From Vibrio splendidus (GTDB taxonomy: Bacteria > Pseudomonadota > Gammaproteobacteria > Enterobacterales > Vibrionaceae), in the NCBI RefSeq assembly GCF_002873455.1, contig NZ_MCUN01000053.1, positions 1-57,869 on the forward strand: a stretch of 57,869 nt of DNA, in the 5' to 3' direction. Shown here in pieces: positions 51,891 to 57,869 of the stretch; position 1 is the stretch's first letter, and every line of letters begins with the position of its first letter. Below the pieces are notes generated by a model. It saw nothing but the letters and a program-made list of their open reading frames with translations, searched no databases and was not told the origin of the DNA. Both the position numbers and the translations under genes were made by a program.

Positions 51891-53000
51891 TTACGCTTTA
51901 CGCTCCAGGAATACACCGGCTTCCATGTGGTGGGTATAAGGGAACTGGTCAAATAGAGCAAAACGAGTGATGTCGTGTGTTTCGCTTAGAATGTCTAGGT
52001 TCTCTTTCAATGTCTCAGGGTTACAAGAGATGTACATGATGCGCTCGTAGCCTTGCACCATCTTACAAGTATCAACATCCATACCTGAGCGCGGTGGATC
52101 AACAAAGATAGTGTTGCAGTTGTAGCTCTTTAGATCGATGTTCGCTTGTTGTAGGCGACGGAATTCACGTTTGCCTTCCATTGCTACGGTAAAATCTTCC
52201 GCAGACATACGAATGATCTGAACATTATCAATCTTGTTTGCCGCAATGTTGTATTGAGCAGACTCTACAGATGGCTTCGCTAGCTCAGTTGCGAGTACAC
52301 GTTCAAAGTTTTGTGCCAGCGCTAATGAGAAGTTACCGTTACCGCAGTAAAGCTCAAGCAAGTCGCCTTTGCTGTCTTGGGTACAGTCAACAGCCCACTC
52401 AAGCATCTTTTCTGCGACTTTGCCGTTTGGTTGAGTGAAGCTGTTTTCTACTTGTTGGTAGATGTAGCTGTCACCATTCACGTCTAGCTTTTCAATGACG
52501 TAGTCGCGATCAAGGACGATTTTCATCTTACGCGCACGGCCAATCAGGTTTAGGTTAAAACCTTCATCATTCAATTGCTGCTTAAGTGCTTTAGCATCTT
52601 GAATCCATTGCTCACCCAATTGACGGTGGTAAAGCAGTGATACCAAAATCTCACCACTCAACGTAGAAAGAAAATCTACTTGGAATAGCTTATGGCGTAG
52701 AGAGTGGTTGTCTTTCATTGCATCTGTTAGTAGAGGCATTAAGTCATTGATAAGACGACTAGCCGCTGGGAACTGGTCTACACGGTATTTTTCTTTGGTC
52801 TCTTGATTGAACATGACGTAATACATATCGTCACCTTCATGCCACACGCGAAATTCAGCACGCATGCGGTAGTGTTGTTCTGGAGATTCATACACTTCCA
52901 ACTCAGGCACATCGTATTGTGAGAACATTTCAGTAAGACGTTCAGTCTTTTCTGCTAGTTGTTCTTGGTAGCGTTGCGGGTTTACATCTAAATTCGCCAT
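51891..53000 (-). CDS. trmA: tRNA (uracil-5-)-methyltransferase
   Basis: This 369-residue SAM enzyme makes ribothymidine 54 in tRNA. The SAM loop is LELYCGNGNFSLALA (about 218-232), VDPPRSGMD lies near residue 300 and the nucleophilic Cys is in YISCNPETL (about 325). The catalytic Glu follows in HHMEAGVFLERK. It is divergent from btuB, as in E. coli. Confidence 0.97.
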   Translation of the reverse strand: MANLDVNPQRYQEQLAEKTERLTEMFSQYDVPELEVYESPEQHYRMRAEFRVWHEGDDMYYVMFNQETKEKYRVDQFPAASRLINDLMPLLTDAMKDNHSLRHKLFQVDFLSTLSGEILVSLLYHRQLGEQWIQDAKALKQQLNDEGFNLNLIGRARKMKIVLDRDYVIEKLDVNGDSYIYQQVENSFTQPNGKVAEKMLEWAVDCTQDSKGDLLELYCGNGNFSLALAQNFERVLATELAKPSVESAQYNIAANKIDNVQIIRMSAEDFTVAMEGKREFRRLQQANIDLKSYNCNTIFVDPPRSGMDVDTCKMVQGYERIMYISCNPETLKENLDILSETHDITRFALFDQFPYTHHMEAGVFLERKA

Positions 53001-53164
53001 TGTTATGCCTTTTGCTGTCGTGCTTTTAAATCAAGAGCGCAGATTTTATTCAATCACAGGCGCTTGTCCAGTGTTGAGAGCTATTCAATGTAAATCGAGC
53101 ATGAAAACTATAGCTTATAACTATCTTAGACTAGACAAATGATTCATAGGTTAATACTATCTCC
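53001..53164. other. trmA/btuB divergent region before the riboswitch
   Basis: 164 bp that should contain the trmA promoter and the btuB promoter. No clear promoter pair was assigned. An upstream part of the riboswitch leader may begin near 53140. Confidence 0.45.
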
Positions 53165-53345
53165 CGCAAGCTGGTGCCATTTAGATGTATAGATGGCTGA
53201 AGAGGGAATCTGGTGTAAATCCAGAACTGACGCGCAGCGGTAAGAGAGAACGAGTATTCATAAGACACTGCAAATAGCTTTTTGTGGGAAGTCGAATATC
53301 AGGTAACCATAAGGTTGTGCTCTTGAGTCCGAATACCTGCCAGCG
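53165..53345 (+). promoter_or_regulatory. Cobalamin riboswitch of btuB
   Basis: The conserved pieces occur in order: GGTGCC (53173), GAAGAGGGAATC, TGGTGTAAATCCAG, CTGACGCGCAGCGGTAAG (the B12 box region), CACTG, a distal GGGAAGTCGAA and GAGTCCGAATACCTGCC at the end. It lies 54 bases before the btuB ATG and should shut off btuB translation or transcription when adenosylcobalamin is bound. Boundaries are approximate. Confidence 0.95.
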
Positions 53346-53398
53346 GCTAAGCCATACAATGTGGTTTGGTAGGACTTTACGCGATTTAGGATCACAAC

Positions 53399-55342
53399 AT
53401 GAACAAATCCCTTTTAGCGGTTGCTGTAGCATCGCTACTTTCACCTATCCCCAATTTACACGCCCAAGAAGCATCTACTGACGAAACCATGGTGGTTTTA
53501 GCTCGTAGTGATTTTAATAATTCAATTGACGATATACCTGCCAATGTAACTGTTATTACATCAGACGATATAGCTGCGAGTGGAGCTAAAAGCTTAGATA
53601 CATTGCTGCGAGCTAGAGCAGGAATTCAAGTTTCTGATACTAACAGCGGGCCATCATTCTCATTACGCGGTTTTACTGGTGGGCAAGCTGCTAACAATAC
53701 ACTGATCCTAGTTGATGGACGTCGTCTAAATAAGCAAGATTTGTCAGCTCCGCAGGTTAGTTCAATATTAATCTCTCAGATAGAGAGAGTTGAGATACTG
53801 TCGGGTAGTGCTGGTGTGCTTTATGGGGATCAAGCCGTAGGTGGTGTTATTAATATAATCACCAAAGGGGCTTCAGAAGATGGTGGTAATTTGTCAGTTA
53901 GCGCTGGTAGCTTTGATTCCTTTGCTGGCAACGTTGATTTTTCTAGAAAACTAAACGAGCAATGGAGTTTGTTCTTTAGTGCTAGTCAAGATAACAGTGA
54001 CAACTATAGAGATCATAATGCTCGTGAGACTGGAGCATTATTAAGCCGATTGAATTATAAGCAGGATTCAACTGAATTTTTTGTAGAGGCTAGTTACTAC
54101 GATAATAATCGAGAGTATGCCGGCTCATTGACAGAGGAGCAGTACAAGAATGATCCGACACAAGCCGCTTCTGCGAATCAAACAGATTATTCTCATGAAA
54201 TCACCCAAGCATTTAGAGCTGGTTATAAGCAAGATGTGAATGAATCTTGGGTCTTAGGGACTGATGTTATTTACGATAATACGTCTGGTTCAGGCTCTGC
54301 ATGGGGAAGCTCAACGATCAGCGATAGTAAGCAATTATTTGGTTCAATAAAGCTGGAAAATCAGTTTTCAACAGGATCCGGCGAAGGTAATGCTTTATTA
54401 GGACTTGAAGGGGCAAACCGTGATCATTCTTATAAATCATCTTCCACCGATCGTTCGAATGAACAAGATACTTACAGCGTCTTTGGACAAGTTAACTACC
54501 CACTTCTTGATGATTTAACTCTTACAACAGGCGCACGTTATAGTGCAGTTGAAGATAAGATTTTTGATGCAGCTATATACCCAAATAAAGAGAAATTAAC
54601 AGAGGCACAGGATGCTTATGAACTTGGGCTTAATTATAACGTTAGCGAATCACAACGCATTTATCTACGAGGCGAGACAAATTTTAGGTTCGCTAAAATT
54701 GATGAACAAGCCTATACCTCTCCTGGCGTCCTTGGTCTAAAGCCGCAAACGGGTAAATCAATTGAAGCTGGTTGGGGGTTAATTGAGAACAATTATAGTC
54801 TCAGAGTTGATGTGTATAACTTACAGCTTGAAGATGAAATTATTTTTGATAGTAGTGCTCCCACTCCTATTGGGGGCGCTTTTACTGGAGCTAATGTGAA
54901 TGCAGATGAATCGGAGAGAAATGGCTTTACGGTAAGTGGTGATCTATATGCTACCGATTCGGTTTTGTTAGGTTTGGAATATAGTTTCATTGATGCTGAA
55001 TTCTCTTCTGGCGATGACAAAGGTAAGAAGCTACCTTGGGTTGCCCGAAATTCAGGGCGTGCATTTGCAACCTATGACATTAATTACAACTGGCAAGTTT
55101 TTGTTGAAGGTGTCTATACTGGTACTAGATTTAAAGACGGTGATACATCAAATAGTTTGGCAAAGCTTCCTGCCTATTGGTTGAGCAACATCGCTGTTAA
55201 TTTTTCTCAAGATGTATGGTCGGCAGGACTTCGTATAGATAATGCATTTGACGAAAAATACCCTGCGAATGCCAATAATTGGGGAGCATATTACCCTGGT
55301 GATGGTAGGAAAGTCATTTTGACTGGCGCCTATAAATTCTAA
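53399..55342 (+). CDS. btuB: TonB-dependent vitamin B12 receptor BtuB
   Basis: This is a 647-residue outer-membrane receptor. A signal peptide (1-22, ending LHA) precedes the TonB box ETMVVLA, a plug domain (about 35-150, with LDTLLRARAGI, GQAANNTLILVDGRR and GVLYGDQAVGGVINI) and a 22-strand barrel ending in GAYKF with the terminal Phe. The riboswitch directly upstream and the trmA-btuB-murI order identify the ligand as cobalamin. AGGA lies about eight bases before the ATG. Confidence 0.94.
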   Translation: MNKSLLAVAVASLLSPIPNLHAQEASTDETMVVLARSDFNNSIDDIPANVTVITSDDIAASGAKSLDTLLRARAGIQVSDTNSGPSFSLRGFTGGQAANNTLILVDGRRLNKQDLSAPQVSSILISQIERVEILSGSAGVLYGDQAVGGVINIITKGASEDGGNLSVSAGSFDSFAGNVDFSRKLNEQWSLFFSASQDNSDNYRDHNARETGALLSRLNYKQDSTEFFVEASYYDNNREYAGSLTEEQYKNDPTQAASANQTDYSHEITQAFRAGYKQDVNESWVLGTDVIYDNTSGSGSAWGSSTISDSKQLFGSIKLENQFSTGSGEGNALLGLEGANRDHSYKSSSTDRSNEQDTYSVFGQVNYPLLDDLTLTTGARYSAVEDKIFDAAIYPNKEKLTEAQDAYELGLNYNVSESQRIYLRGETNFRFAKIDEQAYTSPGVLGLKPQTGKSIEAGWGLIENNYSLRVDVYNLQLEDEIIFDSSAPTPIGGAFTGANVNADESERNGFTVSGDLYATDSVLLGLEYSFIDAEFSSGDDKGKKLPWVARNSGRAFATYDINYNWQVFVEGVYTGTRFKDGDTSNSLAKLPAYWLSNIAVNFSQDVWSAGLRIDNAFDEKYPANANNWGAYYPGDGRKVILTGAYKF

Positions 55343-55352
55343 TTTACACCTA

Positions 55353-55376
55353 AACCGCCTCCGGGCGGTTTTTTCT
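55353..55376 (+). terminator. Terminator downstream of btuB
   Basis: The stem AACCGCC with GGCGGTT, loop TCCG, is followed by T residues. It is 11 bases after the btuB stop, so the next gene probably depends on readthrough or its own promoter. Confidence 0.87.
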
Positions 55377-55390
55377 TATTGGGTATATCA

Positions 55391-56056
55391 ATGAAAAAGA
55401 AAGTCGTCATAAGTTGGTCGTCAGGTAAAGACTCGACATTAACGCTAGAGCGTCTACTTGAAAGCTCCGAATATGAAGTTGTTGCTCTCTATACGACATA
55501 TGTTGGAGATGAAGTTCCTTTCCAAGTGACTCCGATTGATGTTGTTGCCATGCAGGCTCAATTAATCGGGTTGCCATTAATCACGATTGAGCTTCCAGAA
55601 GTCTTTCCGAGTAATGAGATTTATCAAAGTACTATTGTCTCCGCACTTAAAGGTTCTGGCTTATCAATTGATGCGGTCGCGTTTGGAGACATGTTCTGTA
55701 ATGGCATTGCTGATTACCGAAGAAGCTATATAGAACCAGCAGGTTGGGAATGTGTATTTCCTCTAATGGGAGAGAGCAGTCAGGCACTTGCGAGTGAAAT
55801 AATAGACAGAGGAATCGAAACCTTTCTCGTCACAGTCGATAGCGATGCATTGGACATGAGCTATTGCGGAAAAGAATACACGCTTGAGCTAATAGATAGT
55901 TTTCCGAGTCATGTCGATCCATGTGGTGAAGATGGTGAGTTCCATACCTTAGTGACGTCAGCGCCATGCTTTAGAGGTAAGCTCAAGATAGACCTAGAAA
56001 ATGTAGAGCAAGGTGAGCGCTTTGTTCATCAACGTTATCAAGCTTGCATTATATAG
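55391..56056 (+). CDS. DUF71/COG2102 PP-loop ATPase, possibly for B12 salvage
   Basis: This is a 221-residue adenine-nucleotide alpha-hydrolase related to diphthine-ammonia ligase Dph6. The PP-loop SWSSGKDS is at residues 8-15. FGDMFCNGIADYRRSYIEPAGWECVFPL and DPCGEDGEFHTLV are the DUF71 blocks. Bacteria lack diphthamide, and comparative genomics has predicted that a bacterial subgroup acts in B12 salvage. Its position after the riboswitch-controlled btuB fits that. The ATG at 55391 is preferred to a TTG four codons earlier. Confidence 0.85.
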   Translation: MKKKVVISWSSGKDSTLTLERLLESSEYEVVALYTTYVGDEVPFQVTPIDVVAMQAQLIGLPLITIELPEVFPSNEIYQSTIVSALKGSGLSIDAVAFGDMFCNGIADYRRSYIEPAGWECVFPLMGESSQALASEIIDRGIETFLVTVDSDALDMSYCGKEYTLELIDSFPSHVDPCGEDGEFHTLVTSAPCFRGKLKIDLENVEQGERFVHQRYQACII

Positions 56057-56122
56057 AGTGAGGATTGGCGAAAACTAAGCGAAGGAGTATCATTGCAGCG
56101 AAACTTATTATAGGTAATCGTT

Positions 56123-56923
56123 GTGTCGGATAGTCTGCAAAAAAATATACTGGTCTTTGATTCTGGAGTGGGTGGCCTATCTGTATATAAGGAGATAAGC
56201 CAGTTACTACCGAATCATAACTATACTTATGTATTCGATAACGAGGCTTACCCATACGGTGAACTCGATCAACAAGTCCTTGTTCGCAGAGTCCAAAGCA
56301 TCGTCGCCAGCTTTGTGGCTACTCACGCAATAGATATCGTAGTGATAGCCTGTAATACAGCAAGTACGATTGTATTACCTACACTCCGTGCTAATAATCT
56401 AATCCCAATTGTTGGCGTTGTTCCGGCAATCAAGCCTGCATCCCTACTTGCCAATAAAGCGGTGGGTCTCATTGCTACTCCCGCAACGATTACTCGTGAA
56501 TACACACACGAGCTCATCAAAAACTTCTCAAGTAATAAAAGAGTCGAACTTTTAGGTTCTACTCGGCTAGTGGATATGGCCGAAGATAAACTCAGAGGTG
56601 AGGCGATTAACCTTGAAGAGTTACAGCAAATCCTTCAACCGATGATCAATACAATTGATGTAGCCGTTTTAGGATGCACACATTTCCCGCTGATAAAATC
56701 AGAGATTCAACAAGTCCTAGGTAAGAGTGTTTTATTGGTTGATTCTGGTAAAGCGATTGCGAAGCGAGTTCAAGATTTATTGGATTTGGAAAGTAGTGAT
56801 AAAGAAGGGGGAGTGCGTGAGGTTTTTTGTAGTGCACTTCCTAAGAAAGAAAGTGCACTAAATAGCATGTTAAAGCAGTTAGGATTTAGCTCAGTTCAGC
56901 TTCGTCCGTTTCTGGATGTTTAG
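56123..56923 (+). CDS. murI: Glutamate racemase
   Basis: This is a 266-residue cytosolic enzyme that supplies D-glutamate for peptidoglycan. The start is GTG. FDSGVGGLSV (about 11), the first catalytic Cys in ACNTAS (about 75) and the second in GCTHFP (about 185) are present. Its last 38 bases overlap the convergent RRM gene. In E. coli murI also lies just upstream of an rrn operon. Confidence 0.97.
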   Translation: MSDSLQKNILVFDSGVGGLSVYKEISQLLPNHNYTYVFDNEAYPYGELDQQVLVRRVQSIVASFVATHAIDIVVIACNTASTIVLPTLRANNLIPIVGVVPAIKPASLLANKAVGLIATPATITREYTHELIKNFSSNKRVELLGSTRLVDMAEDKLRGEAINLEELQQILQPMINTIDVAVLGCTHFPLIKSEIQQVLGKSVLLVDSGKAIAKRVQDLLDLESSDKEGGVREVFCSALPKKESALNSMLKQLGFSSVQLRPFLDV

Positions 56924-57338
56924 GATCATTTGCAACTCGCACTTTTAAAGTTCGTTGCATGTAATCTTTATCGTTAAGTTCTGAAATAGCATGATTTACA
57001 TCATTGCTAGCCATTACGACAAATCCAAAGCCTCTTCTTTTACCAGTACGTTTGTCTTTCATTAAGCGTACTGCAAATACTTCACCATACTCTGAGAATA
57101 ATTCACGTACGTGTGACTCATTCGCTTTGTATGGAAGGTTACCTACATAAAGTGTTTTTGTTGATGCCTTAGGTTCTGAGTCTGATTTTGAGTCGGTGCT
57201 TGAAAAGTTAACAACAAAAGCGGAAGCCAAGACACCAAGGATAAAGGTAATTGCAGGCGATATATCTACCTGAGAGAAAACAATGCCACCTAGAACAGCT
57301 AGTGCGACAATTAACAACATCGATTTTTTTGAGTTCAT
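56886..57338 (-). CDS. Membrane-anchored RRM RNA-binding protein
   Basis: This is a 150-residue protein. Two hydrophobic segments (about 6-22 and 28-46) are followed by a short polar linker and one RNA recognition motif (about 61-137). RNP2 is LYVGNLPY and RNP1 is RRGFGFVVM, both with the aromatic residues needed to stack on RNA. Bacterial RRM proteins of this kind are mostly soluble; this one seems bound to the inner membrane with the RRM in the cytosol. Its 3' end is antisense to the last 38 bases of murI. Function unknown. Confidence 0.88.
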   Translation of the reverse strand: MNSKKSMLLIVALAVLGGIVFSQVDISPAITFILGVLASAFVVNFSSTDSKSDSEPKASTKTLYVGNLPYKANESHVRELFSEYGEVFAVRLMKDKRTGKRRGFGFVVMASNDVNHAISELNDKDYMQRTLKVRVANDPKHPETDEAELS

Positions 57339-57457
57339 ATCGGAATACTACATATTAATAAACGAAATAGACGCATCTACTCTTAACAAAATAGATACAT
57401 GAATCTTACGTTCATGGTTTCCATTTTGCCAATGTATTGCTGTGATACGTCTCAAAT

Positions 57458-57472
57458 GTTTAGTTTTTATTC
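57458..57472. promoter_or_regulatory. Possible Fis site upstream of rrn P1
   Basis: GTTTAGTTTTTATTC fits the degenerate Fis consensus G-N-T-Y-A-A-W-W-W-T-T-R-A-N-C with two departures. It is centred about 100 bases before the predicted P1 start, the place of a Fis site in E. coli rrnB P1. Confidence 0.4.
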
Positions 57473-57529
57473 GAAAAATGCGGATCTGGTGGCTTTTTAG
57501 GCGAACAAAACTTTTATTCAAAAAAGCCC

Positions 57530-57557
57530 TTGTGCTCTATGTCGATCTCTCTATAAT
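57530..57557 (+). promoter_or_regulatory. rrn P1 promoter
   Basis: TTGTGC (57530-57535) and TATAAT (57552-57557) are 16 bases apart. A GC-rich discriminator, GCCGCCTC, follows, which is typical of stringently controlled rRNA promoters, and an AT-rich UP element precedes it. Confidence 0.9.
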
Positions 57558-57632
57558 GCCGCCTCACCGACACGGAGTGAGACGAAAGTCACACAGCGAA
57601 ATCGGTAGAGAAAAAGGAGTTGAAAATAACCC

Positions 57633-57660
57633 TTGACTCTCTAAGTGGTGCAGGTATAGT
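57633..57660 (+). promoter_or_regulatory. rrn P2 promoter
   Basis: TTGACT (57633-57638) and TATAGT (57655-57660) are 16 bases apart, about 100 bases after P1, as in other rrn operons. Confidence 0.85.
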
Positions 57661-57702
57661 ACGCACCCCTAGCGACTGAGATGTAAATCACAAAACGCTA
57701 GC

Positions 57703-57714
57703 GCTCTTTAACAA
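57703..57714 (+). promoter_or_regulatory. rrn boxA antitermination site
   Basis: GCTCTTTAACAA equals the boxA core of E. coli rrn leaders. A boxB-like hairpin precedes it and a boxC-like TGTGTGGGC (57731-57739) follows. It recruits the NusB-NusE antitermination complex. Confidence 0.92.
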
Positions 57715-57869
57715 TTTAAACCTATCAATCTGTGTGGGCACTCGTTGATGAATATCAAAACGTTTTATCGTTAGATAAAACAGATTCTTCGGAATCAAAA
57801 TTGATTTCAATGAACTGAGTGACCAATACAAAGTTAAGTTTACTTAATTTTGGCACAGTCAATTCATTA

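Larger units (their letters stand above)
57339..57869 (+). other. rrn promoter and leader region (16S lies beyond the window)
   Basis: No protein gene is present. The region holds a possible Fis site, an AT-rich UP element near 57507-57526, tandem promoters P1 and P2, a boxB-like inverted repeat CTAGCG...CGCTAG (57669-57701), boxA and a boxC-like TGTGTGGGC. The final bases CACAGTCAATTCATTA belong to the leader strand that pairs around 16S rRNA for RNase III processing. Confidence 0.9.

Noticed and set aside
57442..57636. ORF across the rrn promoter region
   Set aside because: It covers the P1 promoter and runs up to the -35 of P2, so it is a chance reading frame.
1..57869. Prophage, insertion sequence, integron or CRISPR
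   Set aside because: No transposase, no integrase other than XerC, no attC or direct-repeat arrays, and gene order is largely syntenic with E. coli.

Overview
The window is chromosomal DNA from a marine gammaproteobacterium of the genus Vibrio. It is probably large-chromosome (chromosome 1) sequence, and the Splendidus clade is my best but unproven guess. Support comes from the proteins (CyaA, HemX/HemY, FabR, SthA, XerC, RpoH and PlsB of Vibrio type), from gene orders shared with E. coli around its origin-proximal third (hemCDXY/cyaA/cyaY/lptM/dapF/xerC/yigB; rhtB/pldB/yigL; rsmD/ftsYEX/rpoH; ubiCA/plsB/dgkA/lexA/dinF; sthA/fabR/yijD/trmA/btuB/murI) and from a near-consensus parS1 centromere. 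I see no prophage, IS element or CRISPR array.

The segment is framed by two rRNA operons in the same orientation. It begins in the last bases of a 5S rRNA followed by tRNA-Asp(GUC), and ends in the promoter and leader of a second rrn operon (P1, P2, boxA). Left part (1-13.1 kb): a decayed post-rrn spacer, the hemCDXY tetrapyrrole operon on the minus strand, divergent cyaA with a CRP site, cyaY, then lptM-lysA-dapF-DUF484-xerC-yigB. From 13.2 to 18.5 kb lie two tandem FIST-GGDEF-EAL proteins of the CdpA type, followed by parS1. From 18.6 to 25.3 kb are a DTW tRNA-modification protein, a composite NlpE-like lipoprotein, an EVE protein, yigL, pldB, rhtB and an EAL-HDOD protein.

An arsenate-resistance operon (25.4-28.8 kb) holds arsR, an ArsJ-type GAPDH, a CX5R phosphatase and arsJ, with a Vibrio-type intergenic repeat inside it. 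Then come an acyltransferase, small membrane proteins, an unusual strand-skewed non-coding stretch with a 26-residue membrane ORF, yhhN, yecH, yhgN and the rsmD-yhhL pair. The ftsY, ftsE-ftsX and rpoH genes follow. Between rpoH and glpE is an oriC-like concentration of DnaA boxes and GATC sites. Next are glpE-glpG, a FliL-like gene, ubiC-ubiA, plsB/dgkA, and lexA with two SOS boxes.

The right end contains a methyltransferase behind two Fur boxes, dinF, sthA, fabR-yijD, trmA, a cobalamin riboswitch with btuB and a DUF71 ATPase (B12 uptake/salvage), murI, and a membrane-anchored RRM protein before the rrn promoters. Most of the window is core housekeeping. The least explained elements are the rpoH-glpE DnaA/GATC cluster, the phosphatase of the ars operon, the Fur-controlled methyltransferase, the membrane RRM protein and the 31-32 kb non-coding stretch.
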